Positions 56,991 to 64,000 of a stretch of DNA of 64,000 nt are shown piece after piece. Under the pieces are notes generated by a model. It made no database searches. It was not told the DNA's origin and saw only the letters and a program-made list of their open reading frames with translations. The position numbers and the translations under genes were made by a program. Each line of letters starts with the position of its first letter. Positions within the stretch are counted from its first letter, which is position 1. This stretch comes from Thauera carbonicopians (GTDB taxonomy: Bacteria; Pseudomonadota; Gammaproteobacteria; Burkholderiales; Rhodocyclaceae): assembly GCF_025699485.1 (NCBI RefSeq), contig NZ_JANUXN010000009.1, positions 62,001 through 126,000 of the forward strand, written 5' to 3'.

Positions 56991-57350
56991 TCACTGCACC
57001 TGGACGTTGAGGATCACGGCGTTCTGGATCAGCACGCCGTTGCCCGAATTCTGGATCACCATGGGCAGTCCGGCTGCGCCTGCGAGCGCATTGTCGGACA
57101 CGATGTTGTGGCCGGTGACGAGGTCGTACGCTTGAACTTCGCTGACCGCACCCGAAGCGTGAATTTCGCTCAGATGCACGTCGCTGCCGCCGCGCTGGGT
57201 ATCCAGCACTTCCGTATCGATGATCCGTCCGAAGCCGGTCAGCGATGCAGGTGAACCCTCGGGTTCGCTGGCGTGCGCGCTGTCTGGCGCAGAGCATGAG
57301 AAGGCCAGGGCGATTCCTAGTGCGACCATGATTTGCAAAGCGGATTGCAT
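56991..57350 (-). CDS. Small exported protein with LDTxRGG and Fap-repeat-like tail
   Basis: A 119-residue protein with a signal peptide (about residues 1-27). It has LDTQRGG at 49-55, where I44, L49 and the GG pair give double-glycine spacing. Residues 82-112 align without gaps to residues 556-586 of the large glycine-rich protein next to it (13 of 31 identical, sharing ALA, AG, QN and G-x-G-x-L-x-Q). If cut at GG, a polar, beta-prone fragment of about 64 residues would remain. Function not established. Confidence 0.75.
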   Translation of the reverse strand: MQSALQIMVALGIALAFSCSAPDSAHASEPEGSPASLTGFGRIIDTEVLDTQRGGSDVHLSEIHASGAVSEVQAYDLVTGHNIVSDNALAGAAGLPMVIQNSGNGVLIQNAVILNVQVQ

Positions 57351-57416
57351 GATGCTGCCCCTCCATGAAGTGTGCAGCAGGGCTTGGCAGCGATGCCGCC
57401 GCCAAGCCCCTCTCGC

Positions 57417-59204
57417 TTACCGCAGCGTCATGTTCGCCTGCACATTGACGCTCTGTTGCACCAGCGCACCGATGCCCGTGTTCTGGGCTGCGACGGTGAT
57501 GCCCGCAGAGTTGGCAAGGGCGCTGCCCGCGATGGTGTTGGACATGTCGAACGTCCCCGCATTGACTGCCACGGAACCGCCTGCGCCGCCGGATCCACCG
57601 GTGCCCCCCACGCCCGAACCACCGGTGCCGGCACCGGCATAGGCCGCACCGCCTGCACCGCCTGCGCCGCCCTGGCCGCCCTGGCCGGAGCCGCCTGCGC
57701 CGCCGGCAGCAGCCGTGGCCGCACCGCCGCTCGCATCTCCGCTCGACGCAGTGCTGGTGGCATCGCCGCCAGTGCCGCTACCTGCGGTCGCCGTGCCGCC
57801 GGCCGCCGTGCCGCCTGCGCCGCCGCTGGCCGAACCGGCGTTCGCGGTGCCACTGGTCGCCGTGCCGCCATTGCCGCCGTAGCCGGCAGTATTGGTGGCC
57901 GAGCCTGCCTGACCGCCATTGGCCGCGCTGTTGCCGGCCGCCGCGCTGGCGCCGCCGGAGCTGCCTGCACCGCCCGTGCCGCTGCCCTCGCCTCCGGCCA
58001 CCGAGACTGCCCCGGTCATGCCGCCAGAGGAGGTGGCACTGCCACCTGCGCCGCCAGCTCCACCCGCGGCGCTGGGGCTGTTCGAGGCATTGGCTGCATC
58101 GTTGCCGCGGCCATTCGCCCCGGCCGTGGCCGAGCCAGCCTTGGCGAAGCTGCCGGCACCGTCGGCGCTGCCTCCGCTTGCGCCGCTGCCGCCTGCCGAG
58201 CTACCGCCTCTGGCGCCGCCGCCGGCGCCGAAGGCTCCGCCGCCACTGGCGCTGTCGTACGCCTTGGCACCGCCGCCGCTCGAGCTGGCGTCGCCACCGC
58301 CGCCTGCCAGCGCGCCCATGGCGCCACCACCGTCGCCGCCATTGGCACCACGGGCGCCGCCGCTGCCCGCATCACCACCGATGCCTGTGCCGCCGCCGCC
58401 AGCGATGGCCGAACCGTTGCGTGCACCGCCGCCGCTGCTCATGCCTCCAGCGGACAGGGAATCCGAATCGCCGCCGATGGCATTTCCACCGTATGCGCTG
58501 CCGCCAGCGGCGCCGCTGCCGCCGTTGCCGCCGAAGGCCTTGCCACCGTCACCGCCGGCTGCACCCTTGGCATTGCCGCCCAGGCCCACGCCACCATTGC
58601 CGCCGTAGGCCTTGCCGCCGTTGCCGCCATTGGCGCTGCCGAGGTTGCCGGCGCTGTTGCCGAGGCCATGCACGCTGATTCGGGTCACCGTGCCGTCGAG
58701 CCTGGACAGCGCTACGACCGAGGTCCTGTTGAAGGAGTCGGCCAGATTCGATGTCGCATTGCCGATGCCTGCCGCGGCCGAACCGGCGGCGTTGGCCGCC
58801 GCCCTGGCAGACGTGTCGCTTCTGCTCAGATTGGTGCTCTTGCTGCTGCTCTTCGAGATCGAGGTCGTACTGTTGTCGGACTTGTCGATCGAGGTCGTGC
58901 TGTTGTCGGATCTGTCGATCGACGTGTTTCTCACTCGATTGTCCGACTGATCCCTGCTGTCCGCATTGCTGATCGAGACGTTCTTGACTCGATTGTCGGA
59001 GTTGTTGCTGTTGTCGGTCGACCATGTGGCACTCGAGTACTCGTTGGCGAGTGCGCCAGTGCCACCGCTCTGGTTCGAATGTGCCTCGGCGTTCTGCTGT
59101 ACGTCGCCGTCGTGTTGCGCCAGGTTGTTGGTGGGGTTCGCCATGGCTGGCGAGGAAAGACCGAATGCGAGAGCAATCGCGCTTGCGAGCAGACTGTGTT
59201 TCAT
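57417..59204 (-). CDS. Large glycine-rich secreted protein, first gene of sigma-54 operon
   Basis: A 595-residue exported protein. The signal peptide ends AMA at 22. A Ser/Asn/Asp-rich region at about 25-130 carries tandem short units (DRSDNSTTSI, DKSDNSTTSI). Then comes a GG-x-GG low-complexity region at about 195-550 with an Ala/Ser/Asn mix (GGNGGKAYGGNGGVGLGGNA). The end (556-595) matches the tail of the small neighbour. It has no adhesin or autotransporter barrel domain. A surface fibre or matrix role is inferred. A sigma-54 site lies about 64 bases upstream of the ATG at 59204. Confidence 0.8.
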   Translation of the reverse strand: MKHSLLASAIALAFGLSSPAMANPTNNLAQHDGDVQQNAEAHSNQSGGTGALANEYSSATWSTDNSNNSDNRVKNVSISNADSRDQSDNRVRNTSIDRSDNSTTSIDKSDNSTTSISKSSSKSTNLSRSDTSARAAANAAGSAAAGIGNATSNLADSFNRTSVVALSRLDGTVTRISVHGLGNSAGNLGSANGGNGGKAYGGNGGVGLGGNAKGAAGGDGGKAFGGNGGSGAAGGSAYGGNAIGGDSDSLSAGGMSSGGGARNGSAIAGGGGTGIGGDAGSGGARGANGGDGGGAMGALAGGGGDASSSGGGAKAYDSASGGGAFGAGGGARGGSSAGGSGASGGSADGAGSFAKAGSATAGANGRGNDAANASNSPSAAGGAGGAGGSATSSGGMTGAVSVAGGEGSGTGGAGSSGGASAAAGNSAANGGQAGSATNTAGYGGNGGTATSGTANAGSASGGAGGTAAGGTATAGSGTGGDATSTASSGDASGGAATAAAGGAGGSGQGGQGGAGGAGGAAYAGAGTGGSGVGGTGGSGGAGGSVAVNAGTFDMSNTIAGSALANSAGITVAAQNTGIGALVQQSVNVQANMTLR

Positions 59205-59627
59205 GGCGTCCTCCACTGGTTGTCGGCAGGGCCCGTGCATGATGCAGAACCCCTGCAGAGTGGCGTCAGCAAACGCTGTGCCAGGCATGCCAAAGTGGCT
59301 GGATGCGAGATGTACGGAGTTGTTTCGGCGAACGGGCGGTGCAGGTGAGAAGCCTGCGGGAGGGGCCGATTGTCCATTTTCTGTACAGCGGTGCCGGACG
59401 GTGCCGCATGGTCCGGCCGCCGGAACGCGTGTCGTGGCGCGGCTTGTCGCTTTGAAAGGGGCGAAAGGGCCGGAGTCCGTTGCTGTAACGCTGGTGATAC
59501 ACGTCAGGGATATCGCCCTGGCCCTGCGTGCCAGGCTGCGACAGCGTCGATGAAGGGCTGATCCGCTATCATTCGACCTTATTTCGCGTCGGGCACCTCT
59601 GCCCGGCAAGCCTGCAAGGAGCCTCGC
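59205..59627. other. Divergent intergenic region with sigma-54 site
   Basis: 423 bases between the leftward glycine-rich gene and argJ. It holds the minus-strand sigma-54 promoter at 59268-59283 and, presumably, activator sites upstream of it (a loose inverted repeat TGTCC-N7-TGTACA lies near 59368-59385). A TATCAT near 59567 could be the argJ -10. No gene seen. Confidence 0.5.
59268..59283 (-). promoter_or_regulatory. Sigma-54 promoter of the exported-protein operon
   Basis: On the minus strand TGGCACAGCGTTTGCT matches the -24/-12 consensus TGGCACR-N4-TTGCW at every conserved position. Transcription would start near 59257, about 53 bases before the ATG of the glycine-rich gene. Confidence 0.85.
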
Positions 59628-60866
59628 GTGGCCGTCAATCTGAATACTCCGAATCCCGTCGATCTGCTGCCGGTTGCCGGCGTCCGTCTGGGTGTTGCCG
59701 AAGCCGGCATCCGCAAGGCCGCCCGCCGCGACCTGACCGTGATCGAACTCGCCGAAGGCAGCCGCGCGGCGGGCGTGTTCACCCGCAACCGCTTCTGCGC
59801 GGCCCCGGTGCAGGTGTGCCGTGAACATCTGCCATCCGGGGCGATCCGGGCGATGGTGATCAACACCGGCAACGCCAATGCCGGTACCGGCGAGCCCGGC
59901 CTGGCCGCGGCGCGCAGTACCTGCGCGGCGCTGGCGAAGGAAATGAACATCGCTGCCGGGCAGGTGCTGCCGTTCTCGACCGGCGTGATCCTGGAGCCGC
60001 TGCCGGTCGACCGGCTGATCGCCGCCCTGCCGCGCGCGATCGCCGATCTGCGGACCGACGGCTGGTTCGATGCCGCGCACGCGATCATGACCACCGACAC
60101 GCTGGCCAAGGCGGTGTCGAAGCAGGTGCAGATCGGCGGCAGCACTGTGACGCTGACCGGCATCAGCAAGGGCGCCGGCATGATCCGGCCGAACATGGCG
60201 ACGATGCTCGGCTTCCTCGCCTGCGACGCCGCCGTCGCCCAGCCGGTGCTCGATGCGCTGATCCGGGAAGCGGCCGATCTGTCCTTCAACAGCATCACAG
60301 TCGATGGCGACACTTCGACCAACGATTCCTTCATCCTGATCGCCACCGGCCGGGCCGGCAACGCCGAAATCACCGCCGCCAGCGGCGCCGACTACCAGGC
60401 GCTGCGCGATGCGGTAGTCGAGGTGTCGATCGCGCTGGCGCAGGCCATCGTGCGCGACGGCGAGGGCGCGACCAAGTTCATGACGGTCGCGGTCGAAGGC
60501 GGCCGTGATCGCGACGAGTGCCGCAAGGTCGGCTATGCGGTGGCGCATTCGCCGCTGGTGAAGACGGCCTTCTTTGCCTCGGATCCCAACCTCGGCCGCA
60601 TCCTGGCTGCGATCGGCTATGCCGGCATCGACGACCTGGAGGTGTCGAAGCTGCGCGTGTGGCTCGGCAATCCGGACGAAGCCGTGCTGGTCGCCGAGCA
60701 CGGCGGCCGGGCGGCGTCCTACGTCGAAGAGGCGGGCGCGCGCATCATGGAGCACGCCGAACTGTCGGTGCGCATCGACCTCGCTCGCGGCCAGGCTGCC
60801 GCGACGGTGTGGACCTGCGACTTCTCGTACGACTACGTCAGGATCAACGCGGATTACCGTTCCTGA
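59628..60866 (+). CDS. argJ: Bifunctional glutamate N-acetyltransferase/ornithine acetyltransferase ArgJ
   Basis: A 412-residue ArgJ. It has [36 protein letters not shown], the self-cleavage motif [13 protein letters not shown] (Thr becomes the new N-terminus and nucleophile) and [19 protein letters not shown]. It recycles the acetyl group in arginine synthesis. GTG start at 59628 after AAGGAG. Confidence 0.97.
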   Translation: MAVNLNTPNPVDLLPVAGVRLGVAEAGIRKAARRDLTVIELAEGSRAAGVFTRNRFCAAPVQVCREHLPSGAIRAMVINTGNANAGTGEPGLAAARSTCAALAKEMNIAAGQVLPFSTGVILEPLPVDRLIAALPRAIADLRTDGWFDAAHAIMTTDTLAKAVSKQVQIGGSTVTLTGISKGAGMIRPNMATMLGFLACDAAVAQPVLDALIREAADLSFNSITVDGDTSTNDSFILIATGRAGNAEITAASGADYQALRDAVVEVSIALAQAIVRDGEGATKFMTVAVEGGRDRDECRKVGYAVAHSPLVKTAFFASDPNLGRILAAIGYAGIDDLEVSKLRVWLGNPDEAVLVAEHGGRAASYVEEAGARIMEHAELSVRIDLARGQAAATVWTCDFSYDYVRINADYRS

Positions 60867-61075
60867 GATCCCGCTGGAGTGGGCGGGGGCCGCGCAGCCA
60901 GCGAAACGGAACCCGTCGATCGCGCTGGTCTGCCTCGATGAGGCGGGTTTCGCCTGCGGCGCTGTCTCCGCGGCCCGGCCCACGCTGCCGGCTGCGGCTC
61001 GCAGCGTGAGCCGCGCGGCGATTTCCTTGGCGGCCCCGGCAGCACCGGCGCCGACGATGCCGAGGGCATTGGCTC

Positions 61076-61552
61076 CTATTCCCGTGCGATCTCCTGCTCG
61101 AAAACGACCGCCGCCTGGCGTGCCACTCGCGCGACATCGAGGCTGAGCGCGAGTCCCGATTCATCCAGCTCGTCGAGTTCGAACCACCTTGCTTCGAGTG
61201 CGTCGTCTCCGGCGATCGGCTGGCCCGACCGCCACTTGCACAGCACTGCAATCAGGATGAAGTGCCGGCGCAGCCCGCCGCCGTCATCGCGGTCGAAGAC
61301 ATCGACCGCGGTGAAGACCCGATGCGCTTCGGCGTGAACGCCGGTTTCTTCGAGCAGTTCGCGGACCGCCGCATTCTCGATCGTTTCTCCGGCGTCGATC
61401 TTGCCGCCCGGGAAACCCCAGCGTCCGGCATCGGGCGGATTGGCTCGCCGCACCAGGAGTATGCGGCCGTCGAGAAACACGGCGGCGATGGTCGCTGCGA
61501 TCGGCCGGAGCGGCGGCTCGGCGGGATGTGAAGGGGAGGTTCTTTCCGGCAT
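61076..61552 (-). CDS. Nudix hydrolase, MutT-like
   Basis: A 158-residue Nudix protein. The Nudix box GGKIDAGETIENAAVRELLE continues ETGV and has all signature residues (G-x5-E-x7-REUxEExGU). RILLVRRANPPDAGRWGFPG fits a MutT/NUDT-type nucleotide hydrolase. Substrate unknown. Start at ATG 61552 (MPERTSP). The 209 bases between argJ and this gene hold no recognisable feature. Confidence 0.88.
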   Translation of the reverse strand: MPERTSPSHPAEPPLRPIAATIAAVFLDGRILLVRRANPPDAGRWGFPGGKIDAGETIENAAVRELLEETGVHAEAHRVFTAVDVFDRDDGGGLRRHFILIAVLCKWRSGQPIAGDDALEARWFELDELDESGLALSLDVARVARQAAVVFEQEIARE

Positions 61553-61691
61553 GGCATGCTCCCGGGATGAGGCCGGCAAACAGGCGGTATTCCAGCGCCT
61601 ACCTTTGCCGGCATGGAAACGATAGCTTGGGTTTCCGGCCGCAAGGCATTCGATTATGCCGGTTCCGGCCGTGCCTGGCGGCGGCAGCGAT

Positions 61692-62657
61692 TCATCCGAA
61701 GCTCGCGCAGGCATCGCGCAGGGCCGCTCGCATCGCCGGTTCGAAGGGATCGTGCCCCGCGTCGTCCACCCACGCCAGTCGGCCGCCGGGCAGGCGCCGG
61801 TGCAGCGCGAGCGCGCCTTCCGAGCGGCAGACCGCATCCCGGCGGCCGTGCAGCAGGACGATCGGCAGGCCGGCGAGCGCGGCGGCCTGGCGCTGCCATT
61901 CGCCCTCGGCCAGGAAGCAGTCGTGGCGGAGGTAGTGGGCCTGCACCCGGTATTTGTCCAGCATACGTGCGGCGCCTGTCTCGTCGAGTTGCGGCAGCGG
62001 CACCGGCCGGCCGCGGGTGAGACTGTCTTCCCATTGCATCCAGTGGCGGACGACGTCCAGCGCCAGGTCGTGGTCGTTCCCGAGCGCCGCGTCGCAGGTC
62101 CGTTCCGCCAGCCGCCCATTGCCCGGCACGCAGGCGGCGAGCCGGGCATGCGCCGTCGGCTGCAGCGCGGCCGCGCCGTCGAAGAACCAGTCGATGTCGC
62201 TGCGGCGGGCGAGGAAGATGCCGCGCAGTACGGCGCCGAGGCAGGCGGCGCGATGCTGCGCGCTCCAGGCTAGCGCCAGCGTCGACCCCCATGAGCCGCC
62301 GCTGACCAGCCAGCGTTCGATGCCGAGATGGCGGCGCAGGCGCTCGATGTCGGCCACCAAGCCGGTCGTGGTATTGGCGGCCAGTGCGCCGCGCGGCGTG
62401 CTGCGGCCGCAGCCGCGCTGGTCGAACATCACGATGCGGAAGCGCTTGGCGTCGAACAGGGCGGGGTGGCGCGGACTGCAGCCGCTGCCCGGGCCGCCGT
62501 GCAGGAACAGCAGCGGCGTGCCGTCCGGGTTGCCGTATTGCCCGAACCAGATCGCGTGGCCGTCGCCGACTTCCAGCATGCCCTGCTGCCAGGGCTGCGA
62601 GTGGTCTGCGAAAGAGGCTCCGGAACGGACTTCGTCGGGGGCTGGGCTGTCGTTCAT
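61692..62657 (-). CDS. Proline iminopeptidase (alpha/beta hydrolase)
   Basis: A 321-residue S33 peptidase. It has LFLHGGPGSGCSP (oxyanion loop), FDQRGCGRSTPRG, the nucleophile elbow GGSWGSTLALAW (Ser of GGSWG) and HGRRDAVC with the acid, and a late His in DDAGHDPFE. It releases N-terminal proline from peptides. ATG 62666 is an alternative start. Confidence 0.92.
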   Translation of the reverse strand: MNDSPAPDEVRSGASFADHSQPWQQGMLEVGDGHAIWFGQYGNPDGTPLLFLHGGPGSGCSPRHPALFDAKRFRIVMFDQRGCGRSTPRGALAANTTTGLVADIERLRRHLGIERWLVSGGSWGSTLALAWSAQHRAACLGAVLRGIFLARRSDIDWFFDGAAALQPTAHARLAACVPGNGRLAERTCDAALGNDHDLALDVVRHWMQWEDSLTRGRPVPLPQLDETGAARMLDKYRVQAHYLRHDCFLAEGEWQRQAAALAGLPIVLLHGRRDAVCRSEGALALHRRLPGGRLAWVDDAGHDPFEPAMRAALRDACASFG

Positions 62658-62854
62658 GGCGGTCATGCTACTGCTGCACGGCGAGGCCCGCGCCGGCGGC
62701 ACACCAGCTTCATGAAAATCTTGAGGCCGGCTTCAGGGCTTTGCCGATGCCCGCGATCGCTGCCAGGCGCAGGCTATGCACCGTGCTCCGGACGCTTCGT
62801 CCCGCACCGCACCGGGCGAACCGGCAAACCCCCGACCACGACAGGAGACACACC

Positions 62855-62929
62855 ATGAAATGGGAAACCCCGACTGCCACCGACATGCGTTTCGGCTTCG
62901 AAATCACCATGTACATCGCGAACCGCTGA
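62855..62929 (+). CDS. pqqA: PQQ precursor peptide PqqA
   Basis: A 24-residue peptide, [20 protein letters not shown] followed by IANR. The conserved Glu16 and Tyr20 (E-x3-Y) are joined to make the cofactor pyrroloquinoline quinone. AGGAGA precedes the ATG by about 9 bases. A hairpin follows before pqqB. Confidence 0.97.
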   Translation: MKWETPTATDMRFGFEITMYIANR

Positions 62930-62939
62930 TGCCGTCGCC

Positions 62940-62962
62940 CGGGAGCTGCGCGGCAGCTCCCG
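62940..62962 (+). terminator. Hairpin between pqqA and pqqB
   Basis: A 10-bp stem CGGGAGCTGC / GCAGCTCCCG with a 3-base loop, in the pqqA-pqqB gap. It has no T run, so it may act as an attenuator or an mRNA stabiliser that keeps pqqA message in excess, rather than a full terminator. Confidence 0.6.
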
Positions 62963-62987
62963 GCCAGGCAGGGATGGAGGGCTGCAG

Positions 62988-63902
62988 GTGAAAGTACGTG
63001 TTCTCGGCTCGGCTGCCGGCGGCGGATTCCCGCAGTGGAACTGCAACTGCCGCAACTGCGACGGCCTGCGCCGCGGCAGCGTGCGTGCCCGTGCCCGCAC
63101 CCAGTCGTCGATCGCGGCGAGCGGCGACGGCGAGAACTGGGTGCTGTTCAATGCCTCGCCCGACATCCTGCAGCAGTTGCGCGAGACGCCGGAATTGCAG
63201 CCGGCACGTTCGCTGCGCGACACCGCGATCCGCGCCATCGTGCTGATCGATGCGCAGATCGACCATACCACCGGCCTGCTGATGCTGCGCGAGCACCGCC
63301 AGCCGCAGGTGCTGTGGTGTACCGCGCCGGTGCGCGAGGACCTGAGCACCGGCAACCCGCTGTTCGGCGTGCTCGGCCATTACTGCGGGCTGGATCTGCA
63401 CGAGATTCCGCTGCAGGGCGGCTTCAGCATTCCCGAAGTGCCCGGCATCGGTTTCGCCGCGCTGCCGATCAGCAGCAATGCGCCGCCGTATTCGCCGCGG
63501 CGCGACCGGCCGCAGCCGGGCGACAACATCGGCGTCACGCTGAGTTGTACGGACAGCGGCCGCCGCCTGTTCTACGCGCCCGGCCTCGGCGAGATGACGC
63601 CCGACGTCTGGGCGGCGATGCAGGCCGCCGACTGCGTGCTGGTCGATGGCACCTTGTGGACCGACGACGAGATGATCCGTCTCGGCGCTTCCGGCAAGAC
63701 CTCACGCTCGATGGGGCACCTGCCGCAGAGCGGCCCCGGCGGCATGCTGGAGTGGCTGGAGCAACTGCCGGCCACGACCCGCAAGATCCTGATCCACATC
63801 AACAACACCAATCCGATCCTGGACGAGGACAGTCCCGAGCGTGCCGAGCTGGATGCACGCGGCGTGGAAGTCGCCTGGGATGGCATGGTGATCGAACTCT
63901 GA
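62988..63902 (+). CDS. pqqB: PQQ biosynthesis protein PqqB
   Basis: A 304-residue metallo-beta-lactamase-fold protein. It starts [20 protein letters not shown] with the Cys-rich motif, followed by [20 protein letters not shown] and [18 protein letters not shown] with the metal-site DxxH. PqqB hydroxylates a PqqA-derived intermediate. GTG start at 62988. Confidence 0.97.
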   Translation: MKVRVLGSAAGGGFPQWNCNCRNCDGLRRGSVRARARTQSSIAASGDGENWVLFNASPDILQQLRETPELQPARSLRDTAIRAIVLIDAQIDHTTGLLMLREHRQPQVLWCTAPVREDLSTGNPLFGVLGHYCGLDLHEIPLQGGFSIPEVPGIGFAALPISSNAPPYSPRRDRPQPGDNIGVTLSCTDSGRRLFYAPGLGEMTPDVWAAMQAADCVLVDGTLWTDDEMIRLGASGKTSRSMGHLPQSGPGGMLEWLEQLPATTRKILIHINNTNPILDEDSPERAELDARGVEVAWDGMVIEL

Positions 63903-63948
63903 GCGGCTGTGCTGCTGCCTGCCGAGGATTGCCCGATGGGAGCGACTG

Positions 63949-64000
63949 ATGGACGCTGAACTGATTGCCCCGCCGCCTGCTGCGTCCGCTGTCGATGATG
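63949..64000 (+). CDS. pqqC: Probable PqqC, N-terminal codons only (cut by window end)
   Basis: An ATG at 63949 after GGGAG opens a frame reading MDAELIAPPPAASAVDD to the window edge. Position after pqqB fits pqqC, the oxidase of the last PQQ step, but these residues are not diagnostic and would be an extended N-terminus. Confidence 0.6.
   Translation, partial: MDAELIAPPPAASAVDD

Noticed and set aside
57530-58640. Repetitive DNA that might look like a CRISPR or tandem repeat array
   Set aside because: It is codon-level low complexity for Gly, Ala and Ser within one reading frame. There are no constant repeats with unique spacers.
59205-60983. The frame of the glycine-rich gene stays open upstream to 60983
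   Set aside because: A clear signal peptide starts at 59204 with a sigma-54 promoter just upstream, and the extension runs antisense to argJ.

Overview
The window is a 64-kb stretch of a high-GC chromosome, almost entirely coding. Gene content and order point to a betaproteobacterium of the Rhodocyclales (Thauera/Azoarcus type). The signs are a ctaD-ctaG-ctaE-surf1-ctaA-ctaB cytochrome oxidase cluster, a complete betaproteobacterial mraZ-to-lpxC division and cell-wall cluster, two Neisseria/Comamonas-type porins, an olsB-plsC pair and a pqq operon. The genus is an inference.

Layout. 1-6213: aa3-type cytochrome c oxidase subunits and assembly factors, read rightward. 6256-7213: rpoH on the minus strand with a perfect CIRCE element upstream. 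7282-14082: an accessory-looking region. It holds an OprD-like porin, a lone tyrosine recombinase with an unusual C-terminal domain, two divergent near-duplicate porins, and three toxin-antitoxin loci (two decayed, one intact). 14221-29660: housekeeping genes (apaH, an ornithine-lipid acyltransferase pair, a PfkB kinase, prmA, accBC, a TlpA thioredoxin, mpl, the yraN-diaA-BON set opposite rsmI, pyrC). 29684-30128: RNase P RNA. 30525-48775: mraZ-rsmH-ftsL-ftsI-murE-murF-mraY-murD-ftsW-murG-murC-ddl-ftsQ-ftsA-ftsZ-lpxC, mostly joined by 1-4 base stop/start overlaps, with a 10-bp-periodic MraZ operator at the promoter. 49031-52299: dciA and secA, divergent.

52581-59283 is the most unusual part. 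A sigma-54 activator and a coiled-coil outer-membrane barrel read rightward. They face a leftward operon of four exported proteins: a 595-residue glycine-rich protein, a 119-residue protein, a C39 cysteine peptidase and a 188-residue protein. Both transcription units have sigma-54 (-24/-12) sites. The part list resembles the Fap functional-amyloid export system, but the details differ. Two of the exported proteins share an LDTxRGG motif that could be the peptidase cleavage site, and the small and large proteins share an ungapped C-terminal segment.

59628-64000: argJ, a Nudix hydrolase, a proline iminopeptidase, and the start of the PQQ operon (pqqA, pqqB and the first codons of a probable pqqC, cut by the window end).
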